From assembly GCA_018806985.1 (NCBI GenBank), contig JADANN010000069.1:1-64000 (forward strand): a stretch of 64,000 nucleotides of DNA, read 5' to 3'. The stretch is from Angiostrongylus vasorum (taxonomy: Eukaryota; Nematoda; Chromadorea; Rhabditida; Metastrongylidae). The first letter of the stretch is position 1. Every line of letters begins with the position of its first letter. The notes under the pieces were generated by a model. It did no database searches. It saw nothing but the letters and a program-made list of their open reading frames with translations, and was not told the DNA's origin. Shown piece after piece: positions 22,900-33,684 of the stretch. A program made the position numbers and the translations under genes.

Positions 22900-23035
22900 G
22901 CTGATGGCAGAGATCGATAGAACTAGCTGACAGACTGGCGAGACGAAGGACCCACATGGTGTGGTGGTGAACACGTTACTCCCCGAAAAGGACAATAGTA
23001 GGTTCGTTCCCCCACCGCAGACACAAAAACTTCTG
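22900..23035 (+). mobile_element. SINE, tRNA-headed, family 1
   Basis: The tRNA-like head has GGTGTGGTGGTGAACACG as A-box region and GGTTCGTTCCCCC as B-box region. It is nearly the same as the SINE at 33,697-33,837, which has clear target-site duplications. The tail is degraded. Confidence 0.55.
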
Positions 23036-23599
23036 TTAAGCCGGAATTAATTGAACTTTCTCGTGCCAGCGAACGATTCCATTAGTCTGAAAAAGTGGTT
23101 GTTGTAAGAAGCAAAGTCTCCCACGTATACGATGATCCCTATAGTTTTCATTATTACTACATTGTGTCGTAACAACGATTGGGAAAACAAAGACACGACT
23201 ACTGAGTGTCAGTAAGCACGGAGCCACAGAGACGTCATTTGACGCTTCAGCACTGAGTTTACGGTGCAATTTGAAAATGAAGTTTGAAATTGAAGACTTC
23301 TCCTTCTCATTCTCTGCCACTTCACATCTTTGCACGTATTCTGACAGAAAATCGGGATATCGTGTTGTTATGAAACGCCTTTTTAACGAGAACACAATAA
23401 AAGCATCATCAAACTACGGTACACTTAGTCACATTTCTTTGCTCACTTTCTTTCCTGTGAAAGCAGATGTTATAATGAAATGTTGACAAGTCGTTTTATT
23501 GGCAACGTTTTACCAGCAAGATCAGAATTTGCCGTTGTTTACGTGCCCATCTGGTGCGATCATTTACGTAGTAGAAAATAGTTCACCGACTTCAGAAAA

Positions 23600-23760
23600 A
23601 GGAGAAGGGATGGAACGTAGGAGCCGCATGGTGTACTGGTGAATGGATTAGCCCTCTAGAAGGGTGATATCCTGTTCGATCCCCACCGCAAACTACTGCC
23701 GTCTGGAGTTTTGCCAATATCTTAGCATTATTGCGGTTGTATCTCAAATGACATCCTGCT
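23600..23760 (+). mobile_element. SINE, tRNA-headed, family 1
   Basis: Head with CATGGTGTACTGGTGAATG and a perfect B-box-like GTTCGATCCCCACC, followed by GTCTGGAGTTTTGCCAATAT, the family body. The mirrored copy is at 3,480-3,640, so this insertion predates the inverted duplication. Confidence 0.6.
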
Positions 23761-23957
23761 TTGAAAAAAGTGTGGTAGGCACTAAGGAAAGCTAACATTC
23801 AGTAGCTTTATTTCATGAACACTTTTTTTCCCAAGATCGACTTTCTATTAACCTTGGCATTGGATTATAAATCTGTCGTTTTCTTTCTCAGCAGTCGTGA
23901 GGTTGTTAAACAGCATACATTTATTTTCATACAATAATACACATACAACACAACCGT

Positions 23958-23995
23958 TGCTGACGTTTCGGCAGGATCGCCTTCTTCATAGCCTG
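23958..23995 (-). ncRNA. Hammerhead-like motif, damaged core
   Basis: Minus strand in the left half of the fold-back PLE. The first box reads ATGAAGA, so the essential C is lost. GAAAC, GTC and the stem II GGC/GCC pairs remain. Confidence 0.45.
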
Positions 23996-24355
23996 GAAGG
24001 GTACACTAATACGCAATTTACTAGGTCAAACGCTTCAACAGCACAAATAGAAAGACAAAAATCTGTACCATAATTACAAGATCAACGGTTTCTCAATAAA
24101 ACCTACCGCTTTTTTCGCCTGTCTTCCACCAAGGAAGAACAGCCTCTCAGAGTCGCATATGGTTGATGACTGCACCTCCCACATCAACGACCGATACGAA
24201 GGTACGGGACGAGATCACGTGTGAAAGACAGATGAAAAAAAAGGGGTGGGATTTTGAGAAACCGATGATCTTGTAATTATCGTACAGATTTTCATCCTTC
24301 TGTTTGTGCTGCTGAAGGGTTTGACCCAGTAAGTTGCGTATTAGTGTACTGTTCC

Positions 24356-24394
24356 AGGCCCTGAAGAAGGCGATTCTGCCGAAACGTCAGCTAC
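24356..24394 (+). ncRNA. Hammerhead-like ribozyme motif in PLE terminal repeat
   Basis: Plus strand: GGCC, CTGAAGA, one extra A, GGC..GCC hairpin, GAAAC, GTC, AGCT. All core boxes are present. Stem I has one mismatch next to the core. No stem III loop: GAAAC runs directly into GTC, as in variants described from Penelope-like elements that act as dimers. Confidence 0.55.
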
Positions 24395-24999
24395 TTTTGT
24401 ATTGTATTGTTTTTCTATGGAAGTAAATGTACTTGTTTAACAACATCGCAATTGCCGAGCAAGAAAACGACAGACTTTTTTCTTACTCCGGGAAGACTAG
24501 TGTAGACGTATTCTCTCGCTGGAAAACCAGCACGAAATTGATAAAAAGCCGTAATCCTAACGGCTCGCTGTCTTCTTCCTCTTCAGAGCCAGATGCATGG
24601 GAAGTCGATTGACCACAGTTTGCTCTATTTTCCGATGGGGCTGTTCGTGAACGCATCGAGTTGAATCCATTGAAGCACCGCTTGAAAGAAGTAATCATTC
24701 TGCACTGCTTTTTTATACAGAACGGTTGTCATTGGTACTGATCGTCCGTTGATAGTCTTTCGTTTTTCTCTGGACAATCAGAAAAATAAATCAACGATTA
24801 GATTGTCCGTGGAAGAACGAACGATTATCAAGGAACAACCTGCATCACCAGCAAACGCACACAAAGCAGCATTACCGAGTGAGGTTATTTCATTCGAGCG
24901 ATGCTTCGGTGGCTTTGGCTCCGTGCAATCACGAAGAGTCATATCGGATAAAGGAAAGAGTGTGGGCCATCGAATCTGATCAATCCACCTTTGAAGAAG

Positions 25000-26600
25000 A
25001 CGAAGGCGCTGAAACGATAGCCGAATAAAGATTTTATTTCAATCAATCTCGCGGTAGCTTTTCAGAAGCCTTCCCTTTTCCGAAATAAATTGAAAAGCCC
25101 TAAAAGTAAAGGAAAATTAAAGAAAGAAAATTTCCAGAGCTTTCTGAGTTCTCATTTGGATTGGCCCCAAAGTTACATGCACGCTCGTTCGGTTCAAACT
25201 AAGTTTGAAGTTTTTCACAACTGCATTGTTTCATTTCCGAAATGAGACAAACTATTAGGACAATAATCGAGTGCTCTGACTACATCTGAGCAAATTCGAC
25301 ATTTTGTTGCGCAGAGAAGTACTGCCAGAAACTAACGTTGACAAAATAAAGTCTCCCATCGATCCACTATTTCGAGAACTGGTGCTGGAAGTCTTCTGGT
25401 AAAACCAAAACGCGGTTAACAGAGTTTTCAGTCAGATGAATCGAGTGCGAAGAACGCGCTGCAGTGCAGAGCACTTCTGCAGGTGTTGTGCTCTGAATTT
25501 TGACACTAGGTTATCCAGAACCAAAGTAAGTGATTGTAGGCCATCACTGTTACTACTAGTCAGCACACATTGCCCGACTAAAATTTCGTCCAAAAAAACT
25601 GAAGGAAAAAGTTTAGCAAATGGTCAAAATCGAAAAATAATTTTGCCGCTACTTAATGAGAACCGGGTTTCCCTTTACTTCCAAAATGGTTGAAGTGATC
25701 CTAGTGTCTGTGCAGAAATTTCCCAAGGCCCGACCTTCTATTAACCAGAACATTGATTGATAATTCGCTGTTTTCTTCAATAAGCAGACAAGAGGTTGGT
25801 ATTATAGAATTTATTAGCATACAATAGCTGACGTTTTGGTGTTTCGTCTTCTTCATGATCGTTTATTCGTTGCAAGTGTTTCAATCAGATGGAGGAGACC
25901 AGCTGCACAGAGTAATACATGGGCGTGGACTGTCCTCCGTAATAAGGACTGTGGGCTTAGCGAAGAAAAACAGCGAATTATGTGGAGATTTCCTTTTGTT
26001 TTGTATTTTCCTCTCTGGCCTCTGAAGCAACTGTGGTACCAATGAAACAGTTTGCACATATAATGTCTGCAATACAGTCTTTCAATGAGTTCATTCAATG
26101 TCAGTCGAAAAACAAAATTTCCAAATAACGTAGTACTTCGTGTAACGGTGCAATGTCAAGGAGTTCCCTTATAATAGCAACCTTTCCTTTAATTTTTGAG
26201 CATAAGAATATTTTCGCAACCAACAGGAAGTGGAAACGACAAGTCGAGTTGATGAAAACGTAAAGAAGTTTGGGAAAAGCAGTTCAAAGAAATCTGGCTT
26301 TCGCATATATCGACCCCCCAAAATTCACGATTTTTTCTTCATGAAGAGGGTATTAGTTGTGTCGAGTTGAGTTTACACTATACATAGATGTTTATTGAGC
26401 GTATTCGGAAAAAAATCGGACGAAATTACTCGCAACTCAACCGAATCTGTCAAAATTTAATATTCCTCTCCAAATGTGAGTAGATATGTCGCCCTACGGG
26501 TTTTCTCATCTCAAATCCGGCAATCTACTTCGTCGGTGAAGTATCGAACAAAACCTGGTTAAGGCAGCAAAGGTTCTAAGAACCCGAAGACCATTCCGCC
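25000..26600. repeat. Near-identical partner of 1,300-2,900
   Basis: Reverse complement of 1,300-2,900. The open frames at 25,436-25,693 and 25,836-26,045 are mirror images of those at 2,190-2,447 and 1,839-2,049. They have few substitutions and no recognisable domain. No gene is called. Confidence 0.55.
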
Positions 26601-27085
26601 AGTCCTCATCAACACAATAGCTTAGCTCATGACATCATACTTGCATGAATGCAAGTTCTTATTTAATGGGAAAGCAGCATGATGGTGCTATTTTCCAGGA
26701 ATGGTGACCTCTACGATATCGGCAACTGTAGCCCAATCTGCTTGCTGTCTGTCGTCTACAAGCTCCTCATTCGAGTCGTCTTGAACAGAAACACATATTG
26801 ATGAAGGGACAGCTGTGTAAGCAATAATGTTTCGAAAAGTATTCAATTGGACCACATCCACACAACAACAACACTCACTGAAGTATGGCTAGACACAACG
26901 GACCGTCCTGCCTCACTTTCATCGATTCAAATAAAAAAACTTTCGTGTCAGTTGAGGCAGAAATAGCGCTGTAAGCTCTGGAAATTCACGATCTCTCTAC
27001 TCATTATATAAAGACCCTTTGTTACCCGTGTGAAAGATTCACAGCCAAAATATCACAATTCTATAATAGGAACCACCACCTACTG
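26600..27085 (+). pseudogene. RTE-type LINE RT fragment (mirrored copy)
   Basis: Plus-strand mirror of 815-1,290. It contains a degraded LLSVVYKL block near 26,740-26,765, then GPSCLTFIDSNKKT and FTAKISQFYN. It ends at the same point after the ISPFYN-type block as the other three copies. Several stops make it non-functional. Confidence 0.75.
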
Positions 27086-27104
27086 TCTGTTCAAGTTTTA
27101 TTAT

Positions 27105-27335
27105 CATTATGGAAGGGCGGGTAGCACAGTGATAGTGGTGCCCGTCATCATGAGCGTGGTTCTAGCCCGATTCCGCACTGGGCAAACCAAGCCTTTCATC
27201 GGGAGATTTTTCCGGGATCGGGGAATTGGTACCGGACTTGGAAAATTGGAAAAAACCGCTCTTGCGATCCAATTGGAAACATTCCAGGCTGGCTGCCGCA
27301 GGACTCCAGAGAGAATTAATTACTCGACCGGCATT
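27105..27335 (+). mobile_element. SINE, tRNA-headed, family 3
   Basis: The head GGGCGGGTAGCACAGTGATAG (A-box region) is followed at tRNA spacing by GTGGTTCTAGCCCGATTCC (B-box region), then a body of about 150 bases. The same element in reverse is at 29,080-29,310. Both sit immediately beyond the end of an RTE RT fragment. Confidence 0.6.
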
Positions 27336-27489
27336 CTACGACATTCAAGATAAAGTGGGAATCCTCAAAATGAATTAAAATTGTTGGTCTGATAGTAGTC
27401 TCATTATGGAAAATGAACCACGCAGATGGAAAAACTCAACTTGGAAAACTTATCATTTGATATTCGACTTAGTTATTATCACAAAGTCT

Positions 27490-27925
27490 TATATGCTTGG
27501 ATGGCCCGTCTTCACCTGTTGTGCTGGCCACCGCATAATCCTCATTCCTTCGGAGTTTTGCTTGCTTAGCCATTGCGGTTCTCTGGAGTCCCCAGGTCGG
27601 CCAGACCTAAGTCTGCGGCAGGTCGTCACCACTGCTGGTAGTGGCAGCCCTTGTGGATCAGAGGGAAAATTGGTCATCGTGCAACTAATTTGATACCAGG
27701 ACGGTGGTAGATCCTGGTATTGATTTATTCCTAACTGGGTTGCCTAATTGCAACGCCTGACTCCTTCTCAGCTTGGGACGCCGTCCCGGGGATACGAATT
27801 CCCCCGCTGTACATCGCAGCCCGACACCAAGAAACACATCCCAACCACGATGAGACGGTAAAACCTTTGGAAAAGCAATAAAGGGAGCTGCTCCATAAAA
27901 AGGAGAGTGAGGTTTGATCATATTT
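27490..27925 (+). repeat. Interspersed repeat R350, copy 2
   Basis: About 90% similar by eye to 13,740-14,190, and followed by the same downstream block (27,930-28,380, like 14,190-14,640). The two form part of a longer direct duplication of about 900 bases. Confidence 0.7.
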
Positions 27926-28157
27926 TTTCAACGCTTAACAATTCTGAAAAAAAATTCTGCCTGTGGAATGCTTTCATGGGCCGACTCACAACAGTAAAGG
28001 GAGAAAGAATTATTGGAACAAGCTCGAAAACAACACAGTCTAAAGAAGTGTTATCAGTACCTGCGCGACTATAACATTCTCCTAACCCACCCTGATGAAC
28101 AAAGATGAGAATTCCTAGGTTATTAAGCTAACACGATGTTGACAAAAAGATTTATTC

Positions 28158-28193
28158 GGCTAATGTTTCCACGTCTTCATCTTCTTCAAAGCC
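28158..28193 (-). ncRNA. Degenerate hammerhead-like motif
   Basis: Copy of the motif at 14,423-14,458 with more changes: GAAAC reads GAAAC/ATT and the stem II loop is altered. Confidence 0.3.
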
Positions 28194-28379
28194 GTATTGA
28201 TCGGAGTCGATGGTCCACAGCTGGTCGTTGTCGAGATGTGGATGTTCTTTGTCTTATCGAGTCAAATCTTGTGGGTGGAGCACCGCTCAAATGGGGAACT
28301 TCACTCACCGGCGCCCCTTTTGCACGAGGACGGATGTCGATTTATTTACCACCTCCTATATGATCTACTTTAGGTGGGT

Positions 28380-28880
28380 AATGTATACTTCTCCAGATCA
28401 TCTCCGTTGATGAGTGATTGCCGATGGCAGAACTATGTAGAAAACTGGCCCAGAGAAACGTAAAACGAGCAGTGGTTCCGTGCGTAACGCGTGAGCTCCA
28501 GAATGGGTAGTCGGACTCTTGATATGGCCTGGAGTCCAGGTCTGGCAAATATCTACTATCATTGTAGTTGCATTCCACGTAATATCATGCCGTGAAAAAG
28601 TGGGCAAGAGGTGAAAGTTATATACTGCAGGACTCCATTATTTACAACGCGGCTCCTATCGCCATAGCTGCACAGTTATAAGAGAAATCGATACCTTGCT
28701 TTTTACCGCACACAGAAATCGCCCATCTACAACGATCTTCATATTTCTCCTTCCATTACCTGGTGAATACGTTGCTATCCACTATTTGCCGAATTCGGAT
28801 TGGAGAGAATTCCACTAAAAGACTCGCGCTCGACAAAAGTCACGACGCGAGCAGTTGTATGAACTACTACCAAGCAAGAA
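28380..28880. repeat. Dispersed repeat unit, copy 2
   Basis: Direct copy of parts of 40-720 and 38,900-39,430. It includes the AAAGTTATATA block and TTATAAGAGAAA. The section at 28,470-28,575 belongs to the SINE family 1 body (GGCAAATATCTACTATCA). No gene is seen. Confidence 0.55.
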
Positions 28881-29079
28881 ATTATATCAATACAGCATGC
28901 ATATGCCTATAGAAGAATTTCTTTTTGTTCAGTTTGACCCGTCTCTCACCTCTACTATGCGTATTTCTGCAGTTCTCACATTTAATTCGTCTCTAGTATC
29001 CATTGTCCACGAAGATCCTCCGATTCTTTTACGTGTGGCTCCGGTTGTCGCTTGATGATTTTCATTTTACCTTGAACTT

Positions 29080-29310
29080 CGTAGAATGCTGTGGAGCAGT
29101 TCTCCCTGGAGTCTTGCGATAGCCAGGGGTGGAGGTTCCCACTGATCATAGGAGTGATTTTTCCCGGACAAATCGTACCACTTTCCCGATCCCGGTTGGA
29201 TGAGAGATACTCTCGTTGTCCCAGAGCGGAAACGAACTAGCGCTCTGCTCATGAAAACGGGCATCACTATCACTATGCATACCCGCTCCTTTCTGTGAAG
29301 TGATGGTAAT
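29080..29310 (-). mobile_element. SINE, tRNA-headed, family 3, copy 2
   Basis: Minus-strand copy of 27,105-27,335, with the same body and a degraded head (A-box region near 29,275, B-box region near 29,225). It lies just past the RT fragment at 29,335-29,600, as the other copy does. Confidence 0.55.
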
Positions 29311-29334
29311 AAAAAGTTCGAAACAGATACTAGA

Positions 29335-29600
29335 TAGTGGTTCGTATTATAGAAGTGTGACATTTTTGGCGGTGAGTCCTTCACAGACGTAACGAACAGC
29401 CTTTTAGAGTAATGAGGTGGAGATACCGTGGATCTCCATAGATTCCAGAACTGCTTATACCTCAACTGACCCGGAAGGTTTTTTTATTTGAATTGATGAA
29501 AGCGAGAAAAGGACGGTCCGTGTCACTCTAGCCATACTTCAATGAGTGTTGTTGACTTGTGGGATGTAGTCCAAATGAATCTTTTCGAAAGATGGGCCTA
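29335..29600 (-). pseudogene. RTE-type LINE RT fragment
   Basis: The minus strand has the IHLDYI block, then a GPSFLAFI.SNKKT segment and a degraded counterpart of FTAKISPFYN. It is more mutated than the other copies and ends at the same position. Confidence 0.65.
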
Positions 29601-30044
29601 ACGGGCTGTCCTTCATTTCGGTGCGAGTGAAATGCAAATGAAGAGATGGCCAATGCAGTGTTAGCGATCCCATTCATCGCAATGGAAAATGCTCTAACGT
29701 GGCTATAGGAGGTCTGCAAGGAGAAGTTTGTGTGAGCACCATACAACGGCACTCTTAAAAAGAAGGAAGCCCACAACTATCAAACAGCAGCCGAACTCAC
29801 GTGCGTAAAGTTCGGAGACTTCTGTGGATGACGGATACGTCGAAACGAATCGAATGTGAGAACTGCTAGGATCCGTACAGTAGATTTTAAAGGGAGAGTC
29901 GAGTGCAACAGAAATAAAAAGTATAGTCGTAAACATCTATAGATAAAAAATAATTTAGTGGTTATGTAAAAAAAGTAAGACAGTAGTAATACGGACTTTT
30001 AACAGCTTTCTGGGTAAGTTGGGAGTATAGTAATAACCTCGTAT

Positions 30045-30490
30045 ATTCTTGTAACAGTTCCCAGGATCGACTTTCTATTATCCTCGGAATTGGAATATGA
30101 ATGCGTCGTTTTCTTGTTCAGCAATCGCGAGGTTATTATACAACACACATCTACTTTCATAGAAAAACACAGTACAATACAACAGTAGCTGACGTTTCGG
30201 CAGTATCGCCTTCTTCAGAGCCTGGAAGGATATACTGATATACTATTTACTAGGCCAAACGCTTCAAAAACATTTACAAAAAGACGAAAAACTCTATGGT
30301 AATTACATGATCAACAGCTTCTCGAAAAAACTCACCGCTTTTCTACGTGACTTTCCAATGAGGAAGATTAGAACAGCTGATTATAGTCGCATAAGGTTGA
30401 TGACTGCACCATCCCACATCAGAAATTGATGCGAACATACGGGGTCAGGTCGCGTATGACCTCTGGGCATTCATCCCTGCTATTCATTGT
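30045..30490 (-). repeat. PLE terminal repeat, 3' copy
   Basis: Matches 33,086-33,530 in direct orientation, from CTTGTAACAGTTCCCAGG to the ATTCAT.CCTGCTATT region, with scattered substitutions and small indels. It carries the hammerhead-like motif at 30,187-30,224. Confidence 0.8.
30187..30224 (-). ncRNA. Hammerhead-like ribozyme motif in PLE terminal repeat
   Basis: Minus strand: GGCT, CTGAAGA, extra A, GGC..GCC hairpin, GAAAC, GTC, AGCT. Stem I (GGCT/AGCT, with one G-U pair) is fully paired and all core boxes are intact. GAAAC-GTC is contiguous, leaving an ACGT palindrome where stem III would be, so a dimer is required. PLE terminal repeats are known to carry such ribozymes. Confidence 0.6.
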
Positions 30491-30818
30491 AGGGGTTTTT
30501 GGCATTTATCCAAAAAGCCTCAAGAGGTTTTTGCGCTGGTGTTTTAGTCTCCTGTGCAAGGATATTGACTTTTACTTCAAAATCGTCCCCGCTGTGCTTT
30601 TGTATCCTATGCGTGCCTAGTGGGGTACTTTGTCTTAGTTTTCGTTTGCCATCTAGGTGTTCTTTTATACGGATACACAAAGGCCTGCCCGTTTCGCCAA
30701 TATATTCATCTCCGCAATTATTACAAGAGATCAGGTATATCGTACCTGAACTCATGCAATCACCGTCTCTGCCGTAAGGGCAAATTACGCAATTTGTTGT
30801 TTTCACATAGACGGTCAT
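30480..30818 (-). CDS. PLE GIY-YIG endonuclease domain
   Basis: An open 112-codon stretch, the C-terminal domain of the PLE polyprotein. It has a Cys-containing linker (NCVICPYG), then GTIYLISCNNCGDEYIGETG, which holds the GIY-YIG signature in its PLE form (YLI...YIG). The arginine-containing RPLCIRIKEHL helix follows, and a late glutamate lies in LEAFWIN. In PLEs this domain nicks target DNA for reverse transcription. The domain is open and keeps the expected residues, but the upstream RT is frameshifted, so no complete protein can be made. The N-terminal methionine is not a true start. Confidence 0.8.
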   Translation of the reverse strand: MTVYVKTTNCVICPYGRDGDCMSSGTIYLISCNNCGDEYIGETGRPLCIRIKEHLDGKRKLRQSTPLGTHRIQKHSGDDFEVKVNILAQETKTPAQKPLEAFWINAKNPYNE

Positions 30819-30819
30819 A

Positions 30820-32960
30820 CAGGCGGTTACGAACTAACTGACGACGTAGAGTAGCCGGTGGTATTTCAACTATCGCTACCGATTCCTCTAGACCTGCCCT
30901 TCTTAAGCATCGTTTAATCAGCTACGCTTACTTCATCGCTAATAAAGGGCAACATAAACGGGACTTTATTTTGGCCAAGTGTTTCGCTTGGGCGTGTCGT
31001 TCTCCTTCTAAACTTATCTCGTGGGGTTACTATTTCGCAGCCATTGGAGATGGCTATATGCCGAACCAAGTCGCGCGATTCATCCTTTAGTTCCCCTGGT
31101 TGTGCACACAGAGGTGGCTGTTCGAAACATGTTTCTCACAAGCGCCCTCTTTTGTGTGTGAAGGTTGGGAAGAAAGGAAAGTGAACGAGGATGTTCTTGT
31201 TACTTGGCTTTCCGGTCCCACTTTGTCATGTAACCGCTATTTGATATTTTTATTTGAACGTTTAAAAACGGAAGCCAGTTTTTTCTCGGTTTCTCCCAGA
31301 TGAACTTAATGTACTCAGACTGCTCGTTCAATAATTCATAGCATTTTGTCCATCTCCTCCTGCGTAGGGATGATGACAAAACAATCATCTACATATCTGC
31401 AGTAGAGTAGTGGCCGGAGATCGAGAACAGGGGCTTCTATCTTAGACATAAACACAATGGCAAGGCTTGGTGCCAGTCGCTGTCCCATAGCCAAACCCCC
31501 TTATTTGCGCGAAATATTTCCCAGACCATCTGAAAATCGAGCATTTTGGGCTCTCGTTTAAGAGAGCCATGACCTGCTGGATGGGCAAGCCATGCATATT
31601 TATTCTTCCTTCATGTTCAACAAGAAGTTCGAAGATGGCTTGCATTGCGGAGTCATTCGATACGTTGGTGTACAACGCAGTAACGTCGAAAGACTCCATT
31701 ACGTACGCGTTATTAGGAGACGCGTTACGTAGACGTTCTAGGAACATTTGGGTATTCGTGAGGTGAGCTGGAATATGTTTAAGCAACTGGGTAAGTATTA
31801 GGCTTAGAAAACCAGGTTATTCTATCCGTTGGCCCTGTCCACACAGCTGATGATTGGGTCTAACCTTAAAGTGATGACGGATTAGTTGACGCAAGATCAT
31901 CAGGGTGATACCAACTTATGTGTTTTAATAAGTAGGTATAGGGCAGGACATGTTAGTTTATCGATTTTAAAGTGCGAAATAGCCAATTGTTTTAAACCTG
32001 CAGCCTTTGCCACACTAACCCATTGACTGTTTAGCTTTCGGTATTGACTTTTATATTCATTTTTCAGAGGATGGGCAATAGAGGGTAGCATCACCAAGAT
32101 GTTCCTCTGTTATCTCAACATCCAGTTGGCGAGGAATAACTGCGAACTCTCCCCCCTTATCACTAACAGACAATCCTATTGTTTTCGAGTTTATTAATTC
32201 TCTAATTTCTCGCATGCCACATTTTTGTGTGGCTGTAAGGTTAGAGATAAACTTTCTATCGCGGTAGTGACTAAGGGTCTTGACAACGCCATCCGAAAAC
32301 ATGCGGAATTTTATGTCAACTCCATCGTTAGGGTCCTGCTGTCTAAGAAACGTTTTACGGGAAAGGGAGATAGTGGTAGTGTCACCGCCCTCTTGATTTT
32401 TTATCTCTATTTGATTTTTTTCGTGTTTGGCCTGATAGCGGAGTCGATCTTGAAGCTCATAAAGATTGCGTGCTGTCCTACGCAGGGCTCGTCTTAGAAA
32501 TGAGCAGTGAAGGTGCAAAGCTTGGGCCCAATTCTAATAGCGAACGCGCACTCTCAGGTATTGTTATGCCCCCCAATCACGGTGACCCTAGATTTTCTTG
32601 ATGCATTATCAACCCTTATTTTGAATATTATCAGAAGCGTGAAGAATTTGTTTGCGGCTGTTTCTTGAAGCTGAGACATGTGAACTACACAAAAGATTTT
32701 CGAATTTTCCTTGTAAGGTTATTTTGGCATTAGACCTAATAAAATCGCATGTCAATTTTGACCCACCAACTATTCTCGTCCAAAGGCGATCCTCCAAATA
32801 CAAAGCACAAAAATGTTCCTTCGTCGCACACTTCTTCATTCTGGCAAACATCTGGTTCTGCTTGCTTCGTTGTGCAGCTCGAAGTAGTTCCATTTCGATG
32901 CCTCGTACTTGTTGGCTGTCCTCCGGTTGAACGCATATCTTGTGAAGTCACTTTCGTTTT
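30820..32960 (-). pseudogene. PLE reverse transcriptase, frameshifted
   Basis: Minus-strand pieces run in order: N-terminal region (32,960-32,610), a 153-codon segment with RKFISNLTA (32,518-32,057), LIKTHK (about 31,905), the RT motif A segment FDVTALYTNV (about 31,690), the motif B region (about 31,490), motif C RYVDDCF (about 31,395), and the thumb segment with KPRKNWLPFL (about 31,280). The catalytic YVDD is intact. Frame changes occur near 32,060, in the motif B region and just after motif C (an extra A near 31,341), and stops follow in the linker before the endonuclease. The motif order is that of canonical PLEs, with the endonuclease at the C terminus. Confidence 0.8.
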
Positions 32961-33085
32961 ATAAACTTCGGCACGACTCGATGTTGAAAACAGCGGCGGA
33001 GAAAGTTGATTTGTGTCTAGCTAAGACAATGTTTTGTCTTAGTGACAATGCTTCTTTCACAAGTCGAAAGCATTTTGCTGGTACA

Positions 33086-33530
33086 TCTTGTAACATTTCC
33101 CAGGATCGACTTTCTACTAACCTCGGCATTGGAATATGAATGCGTCGTTTTCTTGTTCAGCAATCGCGAGGTTATTATACGGCATACATTTACTTCCATA
33201 GAAAAACACAATACAATACAATACAACAGCAGCTGACGTTTCGGCAGTATCGTCTTCTTCAGAGCCTGGAAGGGTATACTGATATACTATTTACTAGGCC
33301 AAACGCTTCAATAACATTTACAAAAAGACGAAAAACTCTATGGTAATTACATGATCAACAGCTTCTCTAGAAACTCATTGCTTTTTTTCTTTCGTGACTT
33401 CCAATTAGGAAGGTTAAAACAGCTGATTATAGTAGCATATGGTTGATGACTGCAGCATCCCACATCAGAAATTCATGCGAACATACGGGGCCAGGTCGAG
33501 TGTGACCTCTGGGCATTACTCCTTGCTATT
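33086..33530 (-). repeat. PLE terminal repeat, 5' copy
   Basis: Upstream direct repeat of the minus-strand PLE. It differs from the 3' copy by an extra ATACA unit near 33,215 and several substitutions, and contains a hammerhead-like motif. Confidence 0.8.
33231..33268 (-). ncRNA. Hammerhead-like ribozyme motif in PLE terminal repeat
   Basis: Same motif as 30,187-30,224 with one change in stem II (GAC where the others have GGC), which weakens that stem. Core boxes CTGAAGA, GAAAC and GTC are intact. Confidence 0.55.
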
Positions 33531-33684
33531 AATAGCACACTCAATTCAATAACCTTGCGATTGCTTAACAAGAAAACGAAGCAGTCTTGTATTCTGACAA
33601 GCAACGCGTGAGCAGACGAGCCTGCGCACTCATGAGGACTAGGGAAAAGTTCTTTGTGTGTATCAAAAGCCGAACACAGTGACA

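Larger units (their letters stand above)
23826..24478. mobile_element. Fold-back Penelope-like element (terminal repeats only)
   Basis: The left half (to about 24,110) is the PLE terminal repeat in minus orientation, starting near AAGATCGACTTTCTATTA. The right half (from about 24,250) is the same repeat in plus orientation. They form a palindrome with a roughly 140-base centre and no RT or endonuclease. Both halves contain the hammerhead-like motif. The mirrored arm near 3,413 lacks it and shows the uninterrupted target, so this is an insertion that postdates the 27-kb duplication, or was lost from the other arm. Confidence 0.7.
17620..27085. repeat. Right arm of the 27-kb inverted duplication
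   Basis: Reverse-complement partner of 815-11,970 with mirrored order of blocks. Compared with the left arm it lacks the 6,620-9,100 insert and carries extra DNA at 20,860-21,260, 22,610-23,035 and 23,826-24,478. The last of these is a fold-back PLE with an empty site in the left arm. The outer end coincides with the end of the RT fragment near 27,085. Confidence 0.8.
30045..33585 (-). mobile_element. Penelope-like retroelement, nearly full length
   Basis: A 3.5-kb element in minus orientation. Direct terminal repeats of about 440 bases lie at 30,045-30,490 and 33,086-33,530. Between them are an N-terminal region, a reverse transcriptase and a C-terminal GIY-YIG endonuclease. A short inverted piece of the end (TTGCTTAACAAGAAAACGA, near 33,563-33,580) closes the right side, as is usual for PLEs. 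The homologous region at 52,950 lacks the element and shows the flank (TACTCTGACAAGTAA against TATTCTGACAAGCAA). Frameshifts show it is inactive. Confidence 0.85.

Noticed and set aside
22900..23035. Possible tRNA genes (also at 33.7, 55.6, 27.1 and 7.9 kb)
   Set aside because: A- and B-box-like segments are present, but I see no cloverleaf with paired acceptor stem and anticodon arm. The copies have long shared non-tRNA tails, so they are SINE heads.
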